Below are positions 34,600 through 47,239 of a stretch of 64,000 bases of DNA, piece after piece (positions within the stretch are counted from its first letter, which is position 1; the number at the start of each line of letters is the position of its first letter). The stretch comes from Symbiodinium natans. Taxonomy: Eukaryota; Sar; Dinophyceae; Suessiales; Symbiodiniaceae. The stretch spans positions 1,699,082 through 1,763,081 of the forward strand of contig CAJNDS010000113.1 of assembly GCA_905221605.1 (NCBI GenBank), read 5' to 3'. Under the pieces are notes generated by a model. The model made no database searches. It saw only the letters and a program-made list of their open reading frames with translations, and had not been told where the DNA came from. The position numbers and the translations under genes are program-made.

Positions 34600-34665
34600 C
34601 CCCAAACCCCAAACCCCAAACCCCAAATCCCAAACCCCAAACCCTAAACCCTAAACCCTAAACCG
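34600..34665. repeat. CCCTAAA/CCCCAAA tandem run
   Basis: About nine telomere-like heptamers in tandem, drifting from CCCCAAA to CCCTAAA. Confidence 0.9.
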
Positions 34666-34681
34666 CAATTCCCTTCCTAAC

Positions 34682-37600
34682 TCAGTGGCGGCTGGTGACC
34701 CTGCTGTCGATGGCCTGGTTGCACTCGGCTGGGGTCACTTCCTTAGTCGTCACTGCACTTAGACATGTGCCAGTCAAGCCTGTACCTCATTTAAATGGTC
34801 AGTTCTCTAAGTTAGGGTCCCTTTTTGGGGTGCCCTAGATAAGAGGGGCCGCCATGAAATCAGGACCCCCAAAAGGGATCTTACTTTGGAGAAGTGACCA
34901 TATACCTCTCAGTCTGAATCCCAAAGCCCAACGGCATGGAACTCCCAGCCTCTACAAACGCAAAAAAAACATTCCTCAGGCCGGGGTTGTCAGTATTCAT
35001 CTGAAGGGCTTTGTGGATCACTAAACCCGAAACCCTAAGCCCTAAACCCTCGGATATTACCCGGCAAGGGATGGGGACAGCCCTCGAAGGCGTCGCTGAG
35101 TGATGGAATCTTGCTTTTCATTGTGCTGCCACATTTGTGCAGATCTGCCCTTGGTTTTTGTATGCTGGTCACAAGGTGACTGCTTCGTTCGTCGCACTGA
35201 AAGAAAGGGTTTTGGGGATTTGGGGTATGGGGCTAGGGTCCTAGGGTCTAAGGCTTCCGGGGTATAGGAGACTGAACCCTCAAACCCGACACCTTCTTAC
35301 GGAAAGAGCACCTGTGACAAATGACAGACAACCTGTACAGGGCTTATGGTCAGTGGGTTACAGGGTTAGTTGGTTATAGTTGTAGGGTTAGCCGACTTTA
35401 GCCATAGGGTAAGCTTCAACCCTAAAGTCTCCATCCCCACCCTCTCTATCTGCAGCATGGCAGCTAACTTTCCCTCCGCCCGCCGCACAGAACCACCTGT
35501 GGCAGGGTTTAGGGTTTAGGGGCCAATCAGGGGAAGCCCTGAGGGTCTTGCGGGGACACCGGAAAGGTTCAGGGCTATAGGGTGTAATGATACAAGCATG
35601 AATGAGTCCTTAACCAGGACGCTCTTACCTAAACCAAACCCCAGCCGCACCCCCCCCCTCGCCAAAGGCCTTAGCCCTAGTACCCTAGTACACTGCGGGT
35701 GCCTCAGGGCACACCCACATCTGGACTTTTGCAGTATGCATCGGGATGTTCCCCTTATGCTAACAGTCCTCATTAGGGAATAGGGGGTACTATAGTCCCT
35801 AATTATTAAGGACTGGTACAGTATAAGGGGAACATCCCAAGTATGTACACGTGGGTGTAGCGAGATGATTGCCGGCGCTTACGGTCAGAACGGCGGTCTA
35901 GGGATTCAAGGAGGCTTAACCCTCGAACTGTTGCAAGGGCCTTTGTGTTTTCGGACAACACCATACGTAGTAATTATAAGGTCATGGAGCTCTTGAATAA
36001 GATACCGGCGTTAGGAGGGCATTGGGGAATTCTGCAGGTTTTCGGGGATCCCTCAAAAAGAAGGCTCAGACATATGAACCCTAAACCCTAAGCCCTAAAC
36101 CCTAAACCCTTTGTGATCCCTAAACCTGACAAAGGTGTGACAAGTCTGCGCGTGCGCCTTCTCTGCGTGCGAGCAGGTCCACGTGCACCTTCGGGTTTAG
36201 GGTTTAGGGTTTAGGGTTTAGGTTTTAGGGTTCAGTAAGGGTTCCAACCCAAATCCCATCCTGAAACGCCCTAATCCCAGCATCCCTGAACCTAAATACT
36301 CTAACAAAACCACCGAAAGCAAAACACTTAAAACTTAAAACCCCGTAATACTCCACACCCTACTAAACCTCAATACCCTAAAAAAACCTGTGAACCCTAT
36401 CAACCCTGTGAACCCTGTGAACCCTGTGAACCCTAAACCCTATAAACCCTAAACCCTATAAACCCTAAACCTCCGATGGTCAAGCGAAAAGATCCAAGCC
36501 CTGGGCTTGCAGCTGCTTTGGTTCAGGGCTTTGGTTCTCAGGGCTGGGGATTTGAGGACCCTTATAAACCCTAAACCCTAAACCCTAAACCCTAAACCCT
36601 AAACCCTAAACCCTAAACCGGGTTGCTTTGTGGTTTTGGGGGCTCGGGGTTTAGGGGTCAAATTTGTCGAGCCTGCGCAGTCTGGAGGGTGGAGTAAGCT
36701 CAAGTACGGGCTCGCATCGCGGGAGAATGATCGGATCAAATTATCCCCCCCCCTCCCTATCCTAACTCTTGTACGCTAAATGAAATGATGCATGCCTTAT
36801 CTCTGTTCATTTATCTTTTCATAATCGAACCTCCTAAGCCGCCCCGGGGCTGAAACACCTCGAAGTGTTGAGCTCCCGCAATCTCCGGAGTACTCGCACG
36901 CAAAAACCTGATGTCTTCAGCCCACCGCAAACTTACATCGGCTAAGGTTGCGAGTTCACGGTTCGGCTGGGTTCCATGAACAAGCCGGAACCTAAAAACA
37001 GAAAAAACGTCGGCACGGCACGCAGAGAACGCCAGGAGCAGGTGTGGTATCCTCGCGGGTCCATGTCCGGGCCTTCTCAGCTATTGGGGGGGGGGGGGGG
37101 GGGGGCGGGGGCTTCGTACTTGGGGAGCCGAGGTCTGGCAGCCGCCGTCTATGTCGGAGAGTCTGAATGGCAGGAGGGTTTAGGCTTTGGGGGCCCAAAA
37201 CGAAGGGACACTCTTGTGAAAGCGCTACGGAACTACGTGCCTGAAGCGCTGTATAGAGCTTTGTGCTTTCACGGCGCCTGCCACGCTTTAGGGCTTGATC
37301 TTGCAGACCTTGCTCCAGAAGTCCTTGCACACGCTGAATCGCTCGAGGAGTGGGTGGACGAAAGCATCCATCAGGATGTCATCTTCCTCCACGGGGTTAG
37401 GAATGCTGCCGTCGCCCGGCAACCGCCCTATCTTCCTGTAACATGTCAACCCTGACCAGTTGCCCAGCAACATAAGAGCGAAACAGGCTCCATTTTTGGT
37501 TTCATGGACTATACAACTAAACTAAACCAAACACCTGAAACGGGAATTCCACCGTGCAGCCGAACAAAAACAAAAAACAATTCGTCGGAAACAATTGCGA

Positions 37601-38070
37601 CTGTGACTGTGGCTGGTACGTCGCCCGCAAACCCGTCTGAGACAAGGGCGCGAAACGGAGAAACCTTGCGAAACCTTCCGACAGTCAACCTTCTGGCGTT
37701 CACGGGGGGTTCGGGGTAGGGGTGCAGGGCTTCAGTGCGTTCAGATTACTTTCTTTGTTAGGGTTGAGAGGGCCAGTCCGAAATTGCTAGTACTTGTCAT
37801 GGGGATGTCACTGAAGAAAGCTGAGTCGTGCAACCGTCGCCTCCTCGGTACCTCCCGCGCGCTTCGCATGGTGTAATTTGACGTTGGGACTTCAAGGTGT
37901 GCCGAGGGGTTCAGGGATTTGGGGGGCTGAGGCTATCCAGGGGTTCGAAGGTTTGGCTTGGGGCTTAGGCTGTTGTTAATGGTTTGTGGGGGCAGCTTTC
38001 TCCCACACGGCAACTGGGTCCAGAGTCACATTTCCGATTTCCAAAAACATTTGCAGAAAGGGTAACTGAG
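34682..38070 (-). CDS. Unidentified multi-exon gene (partial model)
   Basis: Separate - strand stretches look like exons of one gene. Two have good splice sites. 37435-37309 runs AG|G to GT, 127 bp, with motif EEDDILMDAFVHPLLERF. 36991-36859 runs from a pyrimidine-rich acceptor AG|G to GT, 133 bp, with motifs VHGTQPNRELATLADVS and WAEDIRFLRASTPEIAG. 34741-34682 could be the terminal exon (EVTPAECNQAIDSR..., stop TGA). Weaker candidates are 35022-34977 (HKALQMNTDNPGLR) and about 38060-37990 (MFLEIGNVTLDPVAVWEK). The phases of the first two do not join directly, so at least one exon is missing. No protein family was recognised. The span is an estimate. Confidence 0.4.
34798..34903. mobile_element. 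Palindromic element (GGTCAGTTCTC termini)
   Basis: TGGTCAGTTCTCTAAGTTAG on the left is mirrored by CTTACTTTGGAGAAGTGACCA on the right, with GGACCCCC/GGGTCCC words inside. About 105 bp, MITE-like. Confidence 0.6.
35741..35840. mobile_element. Palindromic element, family A, copy 3
   Basis: One of the best-preserved copies. TCGGGATGTTCCCCTTATGC mirrors GTATAAGGGGAACATCCCAA, and AACAGTCCT mirrors AGGACTGGT. Confidence 0.85.
36188..36232. repeat. Telomere-type TTTAGGG run
   Basis: Six tandem TTTAGGG heptamers on the + strand. Confidence 0.9.
36388..36472. repeat. ACCCTGTGA / ACCCTATAA tandem variants
   Basis: Nine-base ACCCTGTGA units followed by CCCTAAACCCTATAA units, variants of the telomere word with two-base insertions. 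Confidence 0.85.
36567..36618. repeat. Telomere-type CCCTAAA run
   Basis: About seven perfect CCCTAAA heptamers. Confidence 0.92.
37086..37109. repeat. Poly-G tract
   Basis: A 23-base G-rich run broken by one C. It lies in an intron-like part of the unidentified - strand gene. Confidence 0.9.
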
Positions 38071-38417
38071 CAGAACATTTACTGCAGTAGCAAAAGCTCC
38101 CCAAACCCCTAAGGAGGCAAGGATTTCGGCCCAAGCGCCGCTTGGACTTGCGACTGCGGGACACGCAAGGGCATGGCGGCTCTGGAACATTGATCGTTTT
38201 TCCATTGGGGAGGTTTAAACCTCAGAATTAATCCAAAAACTTTCGAATCTACCTGGAGATGCAGGGGACTATGCAGAGCGTAGACCTTTGGGGATACAGA
38301 CTGAAACAACTACAACTGGCTATCACTCGCCGATCTGGAAGCATTCCGCAACCTGCCCGAGCTCCGGGTCTCCCCCTAAACCCTAATCCCCCTTGCAAGC
38401 AAAAACAAGCACATGCT

Positions 38418-38524
38418 AGTATAAGGGGGAACTTATACAACAGTCCTTAATAAGGACTATAATAGGGGGGGTTACTATATTCCCGATGAAGGACTGTTGG
38501 TATATATAAAGGGGAACATGCCAA
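38418..38524. mobile_element. Palindromic element, family A, copy 4
   Basis: AGTATAAGGGGGAACTTATACAACAGTCCTT is partly mirrored by AAGGACTGTTGGTATA...GGGGAACATG. The left terminus is more diverged than in the other copies. Confidence 0.65.
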
Positions 38525-39422
38525 AGCATAAGCATCAAGAAGGCCGATAACTGCGAAGGAGCACTTGGCTTCAGGACCTCCTTGGCGGCGTAGTCGCCCA
38601 CTGGGCGGGACCTTGGGAGACTTCTATTTCTTTTTTGGGGAGAGGGCAGAGCCGCTTGGAAACAATTCTGGATACTCTTATAGGACAAAAGGCCTGATGC
38701 CTGCAAGTCCGAAGCCCTATAGATCGGTGTCCAAGACCCCAAGCCCCATACCCTTCCCCAGAGGGAAGGCAAATAGGTGATTGGAATCTCGGGCCTTGGT
38801 TTGTGACAAACCGTGACCTCAGGGAGATTGAGGGCTTGCACCTTTGGGGTTCAAGCCCGAGCCGCCCTTCTCTCCCTCTGTCACTTCTCAACATCACGAC
38901 CTAAGAACCCTCAACACTCTCAACCCTCTCTCTCTCTCTCGCTCCCTCTCCCTCTCCCTCTCTCTCTTTGGCTGCAGGGCGTGGGGAGTTTTCGGAGACC
39001 CCGCGTGAGAGCGAGCCCAAGATCCAGCCCTTTCGTGAAACTTCCCCGAAAACTAGGGATCCCTTGTTGGAAGTCCACTGAAGAGAGAGAGCTTCTACTA
39101 TGGGTGTATACAGGGGCGGAGTCGCCTCTGGGCTGAACTTCACTACGACAGCCCGAAAGCCCACAAATAGGGGGTTGATCTAGACGATGGGCATGTTTTT
39201 CTCAAAAGAAGTGAGAGACGCCCGGAAAAGGCCCGCAAAAATCCCCAAGTGAAATGGGCCAACGACGGGAGACTAAACCCTAAACCTAAACCCTAAACCC
39301 TCGACCCTCAACCCTCAAAACCCCAGCTCGGTTTCTGGCCCCTCACCGCCATCGACATCCACGGGAGGTGCCGCGTACACTGCCATGAGCAGAGGGCTCG
39401 GTGCGGCCCAGAAACCCCAAGT

Positions 39423-39530
39423 GGGGGGGTTTACGATAATAAGTAGGGACTCCTAATATCGACCCCCGAATAGTAGGATCCGCTTCTAATCAGGACCCCA
39501 ATTAAGGTACCCCGAATATCGTAAACCCCC
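39423..39530. mobile_element. Palindromic element, family B, full copy
   Basis: GGGGGTTTACGATAATAAG at the left mirrors GAATATCGTAAACCCCC at the right. The inside has GACCCCCGAATAGTAGGATCC and ATCAGGACCCC. At ~108 bp it serves as the reference for the family. Confidence 0.85.
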
Positions 39531-42229
39531 ATATAAGAAGTTCCACCCTAAGCCGCTCAAGCCCGGAACCTCTATGAGCCCCCCTTCCGGAGCATGTGTT
39601 GTGCGAAGTGGTGAAACTTCTGGGTGAGGGCGTGCAACCGGGACAAACCAGAAAATTGCATTACCAGAAAGCTGGTTGAAGACCACATCTGGCAGAAGCC
39701 GAATAAGGAACATGCTCCTGCGAAAAAGCGCCGCGGAAGGCGGACCACTCTCCTTTGAGCATGCAAAATATCAAACTCGAGCAGATGAGAGCAGAAAGCG
39801 CCGGCGAGCTGAAGGGGCCCTGTTTCTTCAGAAGCTGAAGGATGCCTCCCCTGATGGTCACGAAGCTCCTAAAATTTGCGACCCGGCAGGTTACCTGCTC
39901 CCTGAAAGGGGGGTGATTCCTTTTTCAGGAGGCGAACACAACTTGAAGTAACCACTTTAGAGAGTGGCTCGGCCTCTTCATAGAACAAACCTTAAAACTC
40001 CTGGGTAAGCTGCCGGGTCGAAGGCCGGCTGCAACCAGCACTTGGCTTCACGACAAAACTGCATAATCCCATAGCAAAGCCATCAAGGAGCGGTGGGCTG
40101 TTGGGGTTCATAGGGTTTTGGGGGTTGGGGGTTCGTGGGTTATGCCCATCCCGCCGGTCAGGAAACCGGTTCGCTGCCCCGTGTCCCGCTCCTTGCACAA
40201 ACGATCACACACGTGAGATCACGGCACCGCGCTTCTCGCCGAGGCGCAGCTCCCCCTACGCCTGCTCCGGTGAAGCCGTCCGAAACACAGTCTCTGACAG
40301 GCACTAAAATGTGGCTAACTTTCTGTGGTGCACAACTGAAGCTTCCGAAATGCAACCAGAAACCTCACAAGGGACCATTGACTAGAGAAGCCCATCGCAG
40401 TGGAGGGCTTGGGTCTCTGAGGGGTTTGGGAGTGTGGGCTGCGTGAATAGTCCCTCAGTGGAATCGCCGCCCGAAGGGGCCTAAAGCCTGTGTCAGAGCC
40501 CAGATCAGGGCAGGGGATACCGTGCCGCAGCCATCTGCGCCACCTCTGCAGCGCCAAGACCTGAACAGAGATCTAGTTGCAACCTATACAGGGCTGAGGG
40601 TTTAGGGTTTAGGGCTTAGGGCTTAGGGTTTGCTGTGATAAGGCGTAGATGCTGTGAAGGTTATAGGCTTTGGAACACAAGCTCAACAGCTTCGTGAGGC
40701 GAAGAGCAGCTTTGGCCCGATTGCGGAAGGCCATCTAACACTTTCCTCCCACCCCACGCCGTCCGAGGCGGCAAAGCCACCCAAACCTATTCCTTTAGGG
40801 CTTATAGGCCTAACATCAGACATTTCCAAAAACTTCTTCCGTTTCAGGACGTTCGTGTCAGGGGGTTGTAAGAGTGCAAGCCGGTCTGAAGGAGGGTCCA
40901 GCTGTGCAACGGAGCGGGTTTGGGGTGGCCCCCTGCTCCTCGGGCACGCTGTGGCGAGGGCTCCGTTACCCTCCTGCCCTAGGGCCCTGGAATGCCCCCC
41001 TTCTGGGGGTTTAGGGTATTTACTTTACTAAAGGGACCAGTACTTCCCGAGAAGAACGGGTTCCTGCACCTGGCCCCACGTGGGTGCTACCGATCCCTGA
41101 GCTGTGGTCGAAGGGCTTAAGCGCTGCCCTCTGAAGGGGGGGCGGCCTAGCCTGAGTTTAGGGCTCCATGCGTGCACCATCAAGCCGCTGGCATTCAAGT
41201 ACGTTTTGTGGTTGGCTGAGGTGGGGTTATATAGCTCCCAAGCCTGCACCCGACAACCCCCTACCGAGCCCCCAAAACTCCCCGAAAAAAAGACCTTGCG
41301 CCTTAAGCCTCTCAGGATGTGCCCCCCTACCGTGCCTGGCCGACTGGGCTGCACCGCCATCCGCTGGTAGGGTGCCTCCCAAGCGCACCCGAGGGTTAAG
41401 AGCGCCTTCGGGAGTTTGAGGCCCTGGTCCCGTACAATCCCAAGAAACCCTACATAACCCGTCCTTCCTTCCTGTGAGCCACGGAAAACCTTATACAAGC
41501 CCTGTAGTCCCCTGCAAAACCCGATTGACCCTGTAAAAACCTGTAAAAAACACACCAAACAAAACCACCGTTCGTCCCTTGGTTCGGAGCGCTGGGCTCC
41601 AGAACCTGAGGGACCTCTCCCCCAAGAAAGACTCTGGGCCTTGGTCCCTAACCCCTACACCCCTAAACCCTAACCCCTAAACCCTTCAGTGATGAACCAA
41701 AGAGCCAAAACCCGAGAGCTTGGGCTTTGGGGGCATTTTTTTGTGGCCTGCGCCAGCAAAGGCCGAGATTGCTGTGGCTGCGCGGGTGCGCCCAGCCTCC
41801 GGAATTTGGAATTTGCAGCGAGGGTTTTTGAGGTTTTAGGGTTCACAGCTTCGGTGTTTAGGGTTGAGGGTTTAGGGCTTAGGGTTCATGGCTTTAGAAG
41901 TTGGGTTTTTGTTCAGGGTTCTAGGCTCACTGCTGCAGGCAAGTCTACGGGCCCCAAATGAAGCGCTCCGTGTCGATGCTTGAGGGCTCAGATTGGAATC
42001 ATTCTACGAGCCAGTCAACACACCCTCCAAACCCTTGGCAAAACCTTTAACCCTCAACCTGAATCGAAGCCTGAGCTTAAGGGGGTCTAAGCTTGTAGTT
42101 TGGGTTCCGGTTAGAGGTTTCGTGGGATACGGGCTTGAGGGCGGCAAAGAGCATGCACAAACACTCAGACCCGACTTCAACATAAATGTATATCTGTGCT
42201 TATACATCTACAGATGTCGGTATGTACTA

Positions 42230-42618
<389 letters not shown>

Positions 42619-42718
42619 NNNNNNNNNNNNNNNNNNNNNNNNNNNNNNNNNNNNNNNNNNNNNNNNNNNNNNNNNNNNNNNNNNNNNNNNNNNNNNNNNN
42701 NNNNNNNNNNNNNNNNNN
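42619..42718. other. Assembly gap (100 N)
   Basis: Exactly 100 N between a (CA)n array and a (CACG)n array. The true gap size is unknown. Confidence 0.99.
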
Positions 42719-43387
<669 letters not shown>

Positions 43388-43600
43388 CACGCACACGCAC
43401 ACGCACGCACACGCACACGCACACACACACGCACACGCACACGCACACGCACACGCACACGCACACGCACACGCACACGCACACGCACACGCACACGCAC
43501 ACGCACACGCACACGCACACGCACACGCACACGCACACGCACACGCACACGCACACGCACACGCACACGCACACGCACACGCACACGCACACGCACACAC
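43388..43600. repeat. (CACACG)n satellite
   Basis: Hexanucleotide CACACG units, about 33 copies, following directly on the CACG array. Alternating purine-pyrimidine throughout, hence Z-DNA prone. Confidence 0.97.
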
Positions 43601-43689
43601 AAACCTGATATTTTTCATCGACAAGCTAAGGCGAAAGACCATCAAGCGAAGGAACACAAATGCACACATCACTCGACCCATTTAACATT

Positions 43690-43830
43690 TGCGAGCTGAA
43701 AACCAAAACTGATAACTGGACAATAACGTAGACACTAATAATCATGCTAGTCATGACAGCAATCATAGGGACAAGCGCCAATGGCTCAACAACGCCATCT
43801 CTCAAGACTCCCAGGCCTGTAGGCTTGCGA
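43690..43830 (-). other. Possible transmembrane-encoding stretch
   Basis: The - strand reads a long hydrophobic segment (PLALVPMIAVMTSMIISVYV and onward). It may be an exon of the small membrane-protein gene just upstream (44149-44701), but no splice sites joining them were convincing. Confidence 0.2.
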
Positions 43831-44148
43831 GTGTGGCTGCGGCATCGGCATCGATGCTCGCCTTCTGGTTTGCCAGCTATAGGGAATCTCGAGGCCACCT
43901 AAAACCTTGGGTGTTAGAGAACTCCCAAAACCATGTCTGTTTTAAGCGACGGGGACTTGAGCAACATTTGATGCCGAGACACGACAACATCAAGTAGGGC
44001 TTATGATTACGACCTCTAGGGATTTGTAACGACAAGGAGCCCTAAACCTGGAAAGCGGACTCCAAGCCCAAAAGCCTGAACCCCGAAGCCAACAACTCCA
44101 GTTTGTTAAAGCCTATATGTCCTTGTAAACCTACAGCCTTCAAACCTG

Positions 44149-44701
44149 TCATAGTGTCTCCACCCCAGGTGCTGGAGCGGCATCGAGGCTGCAGGAGCAG
44201 CACAGGGCCGAGGATAGGCCTGTGAGGAGCCAGGGGAAAACTATGAAGATGATGAAGTACTGGTAGTCGGGAGCCCCCCTCCCCCTCCCCCCCCTGGCTC
44301 TATGGTGGTTCAGGAGTTTGAAAATAGCTGGGAGATCGATCTGCTTGCGAAACATGCCTTGAGCAACGTGTTTCGTGACTATTGGTAAGTTCAGCCACAC
44401 CATCTGCCTTTAAGGCCTCTGTGATTTTTCAGAGATATAGTTATGACTCATAGGTATATAGACCCATAACCATCATCAAGTCCCACATGTCAGCCTGGTA
44501 GACATAGGGCTGAGGCATTGTCCGCCATGGGTAGCCTCCAGAGACCCCAGTGGGTGTAAAAGCTGGGGCGCCCGGTGCCGGGGCTGCCAAGGGCGCCATC
44601 ATCGGCGAACGCGCGTTCGCCGTCGGTGCCAGGGCCGAGGGGCTGGGCGTGGCCGCTTGGGCTGCAGAGGCTGCAAACTTCGACGCAGGTTGGGGCTGCA
44701 T
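44149..44701 (-). CDS. Possible small tail-anchored membrane protein, 2 exons
   Basis: Exon 1 (44701-44495) starts at an ATG and encodes 69 residues rich in Ala and Pro, ending YPWRTMPQPYVYQ. Exon 2 (44259-44149) encodes YFIIFIVFPWLLTGLSSAL, then CCSC and a short tail. Both are phase 0 and give 105 residues. The intron (235 bp) starts GC and ends AG but is followed by T rather than the usual G; the word CTACCAG stands at both boundaries. One membrane span near the C-terminus with a Cys cluster after it suggests tail anchoring, possibly with palmitoylation. No family was recognised. Confidence 0.4.
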
Positions 44702-44744
44702 CGCCTCAGCTGCGGCATTCTACCAAGAAGAACTACCAACTACA

Positions 44745-44820
44745 GACCCCTAAACCCCTAAACCCCTAAAACCCCTAAACCCCTAAACCCCTAAACCCTA
44801 TAACCCTAAACCCTACTGAT
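44745..44820. repeat. CCCCTAAA octamer run
   Basis: Six or seven CCCCTAAA/CCCTAAA units in tandem. Confidence 0.85.
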
Positions 44821-44924
44821 TCCCGGATACATCCCGATACGGTCAACACGCTCACCTTGCTGAGGCCGCGCTTGGCACAAAGAAGCTTCTAAGCTCTTTT
44901 GATGTATCCAAAGACGCCTTGGGG

Positions 44925-45050
44925 TATAACATAGGCACCTAAATAATAACAATAGGGTTTCGGGGCTTGCTATTCATATCTTGTTTCAGGGACCATAAGG
45001 GCATACTACTAGTAATTACTCCGACCCCTATAATACCTGGTCTCTAAACC
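44925..45050. other. AT-richer imperfect palindrome
   Basis: AATAATAACAATAGGG and CTAGTAATTACTCCGACCC resemble the ends of the element at 61697-61785. Possibly a diverged copy of that hairpin family. Confidence 0.35.
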
Positions 45051-45218
45051 CTCAACCCTAGCCCTAAACCCTCAACCCCAAACCCTACTGAGCATCTACT
45101 GCATACACAGGAGTTGACAGCTGGGCCGCCACCGCTGAAGTCGGCCCGCGCGCCGCCTGCAGCGGCGAGGCGGCTGACTGGGGCCAGGCTCGAGCACCTT
45201 GCTGCTTGGCTCGCTGTA

Positions 45219-45460
45219 CAGGGTTTAGGGTTTAGGGTTAGGGTTTAGGGTTTAGGGTTTAGGGTTTAGGGATTAGGGTTTAGGGTTTAGGGTTTAGGGT
45301 TTAGGGTTTAGGGTTTAGGGCTTATAAGGGTTTAGGGTTGAGGGTTGAGGGTTGAGGGTTTAGGGTTGAGGGTTAGGGTTTAGGTTTAGGGTTTAGGGTT
45401 TAGGGTTTAGGGTTTAGGGTTTAGGGTCTAGGGTTTAGGGTTTAGGGTTTAGGGTTTAGT
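45219..45460. repeat. Large interstitial telomere-type array
   Basis: Roughly 30 tandem TTTAGGG heptamers on the + strand with scattered GTTGAGGG, GATTAGGG and TATAAGGG variants. This is the largest such array in the window and lies between unique sequences. Confidence 0.95.
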
Positions 45461-45631
45461 AAGTTCAGGGCCTGTTTGGGATTCATAGGCGGGGCTTTTG
45501 ATGGTTGTGGGATATAGGGGCTCCAAGACTTGAAGCTGAGGCTACGGGCTCTGGATGGTTTTGAGTGCTTTGCAGCGGCCAGAGCTGCAAGATGACCGGG
45601 AGGACCACACAGCCCGAATCGAGGGCAAAAG

Positions 45632-45745
45632 TGTTTAGGGTTAGGGTTTAGGATTTAGGGTTTAGGCTTTAGGGTTTAGGATTTAGGGTTTAGGCTTTAG
45701 GGTTTAGGATTTAGGCTTTAGGGTTTAGGGTTTAGGATTTAGGGA
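45632..45745. repeat. Higher-order TTTAGG variant repeat
   Basis: TTTAGGATTTAGGGTTTAGG with CTTTAGGG alternates in a ~28-bp pattern, repeated about four times. Confidence 0.85.
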
Positions 45746-45857
45746 TGCGGTGCCACGCACGGTCCATGGCCACACCCAGGTCCGGCCCCGCCTTACACGT
45801 GGACCCCTCACCCTCTCCGACTCAACCCTAAACGGGTTAGGGTTTAGGGTTTAGACA

Positions 45858-45946
45858 TTGGGATGTTCCTCCTTTCTTGCAGTCCTTAACAGGGATTACA
45901 GTACAAACCCTATTAAGGACTGCTAGTAAGGGGGGAACAACCCTAA
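45858..45946. mobile_element. Palindromic element, family A, copy 5
   Basis: TTGGGATGTTCC at the left and GGAACAACCCTAA at the right. Internal GCAGTCCTTAACAGGG mirrors CCTATTAAGGACTGC almost perfectly. Confidence 0.85.
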
Positions 45947-46273
45947 GCCCACACTTTAACTAGGCGGGCCTTGAATCAGCTGAGGTCCAGTTTGTCCGCC
46001 AGGCGGCATCCTGATTGTCGTGTAAGAGGTTCGGGGACCAAACCTGCAACCTGACGCCCTGAAGCCCTGAACCAGAGGTTGAGATACTTCGAAGTACAGG
46101 GTTTGGGGTCTTAGTGCTTGGAGCTCTAGGGAGTATGTGTTTATAGGGTCCTTCATTGCTGAACCGAGAAACGCTGAAAGATACAGTAAGAGGAGGGTGG
46201 CAGAAACACATTGACATGAGCCGTTGACTATGACCTGAAACACATGGGATGAATCTCTAGCTCTGTGGTAAGC

Positions 46274-46519
46274 ATGACGGCCGTCCTTCTCGTAACCTCT
46301 TGCTTATCCCATGGCTGCCTGAATTTCCATAACTCTGTCCTGTCAGATCATATAGGGAACGTTGTGAAAGGTTGCTTCGAGGCCTTGTGGCTGGGAAGTG
46401 TTCCACTGAACCATCCTCCTGCTTTACAATTTACAACATGTCTTAGTCGGACTGGTGCTCTACAAGGACCCAGGCTTCTCACTATTTGGGGTCCACGCTG
46501 GCATGATATCGGCTCATAA
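46274..46519 (+). CDS. Possible small secreted peptide (weak)
   Basis: ATG-initiated open frame of 81 residues with a hydrophobic start (MTAVLLVTSCLSHGCLNF) that could be a signal peptide. No similarity recognised, no supporting exon structure, and the strand is opposite to the other genes. A chance frame is quite possible. Confidence 0.2.
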   Translation: MTAVLLVTSCLSHGCLNFHNSVLSDHIGNVVKGCFEALWLGSVPLNHPPALQFTTCLSRTGALQGPRLLTIWGPRWHDIGS

Positions 46520-47239
46520 GCATGCAGAAGTACAAAGATAAAACCCGCGTTGCGTGCATTCCCCCTGCCCCTGGCGTGCGTCTGGGCGGCGGAATCTGGC
46601 GGTACTGCGTGGGCAGGGTGGCCGGTGTCGGCGGCCAGCATGGCTGAACCTCAGGACTTTAGGTTCTGGGGTCCGGGACTTGTGGGGTTTACAGGGTTAA
46701 GTAAGGGCATTGGGATGCAGCATAACCCGCCTGTCTGAAATCACGCAGCTCAGGCGCATGTTCTGATGCCACTTTGACTTCGAAAGCTGAAAATCAAGGT
46801 GGCCTACTTTGCCACTGACGGTGGAGATTCCAGGAAACCCTTCTGAAACCCTAAACCAACCCTCAACCCTCATCCCTTAACCCAAAACGTCCTACATGTG
46901 ATTGTGCTCCCTATCCGGTCACAAGGCTACATGCAAGCGTCATGTCTTCTCGAAGTGAGAGACGTTTGCCCCAGAATGAATCTAGGGTTTAGGTTTCGGG
47001 CTTACCAGAGCCCCGAGCCCTTGAGCGACCAGGAACCCTAAACCCGAAAACTCCTGATACCCACTATGACAGCATTCCTGATCCAAAGCCCTGAGCCCTG
47101 CCGATCTGTGCGCGGGACCCTTGGCGTAGTGCTAGGTACTGCAACGCCTTAGCTGAACTTTGGGTTTTAACATATAGCTATAGGGTTGAAAGGCCTCGGG
47201 CTTAGGGGTTTTAGGTTATGTGTGTAGCAGAGCTTGGCT

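Larger units (their letters stand above)
38071..41992. other. Spacer with palindromic elements, no firm gene
   Basis: Two palindromic elements (38418-38524, 39423-39530) and many telomere-like words lie here. Isolated coding-like stretches are noted on the - strand at about 39590-39660 (RLHALTQKFHHFAQHMLRK) and 40495-40565 (VLALQRWRRWLRHGIPC), but no set of exons could be joined. A (CT)n tract lies at 38924-38967. Confidence 0.4.

Noticed and set aside
36976-37455. 159-codon + strand frame
   Set aside because: It crosses a poly-G tract and is antisense to two - strand exons with good splice sites.
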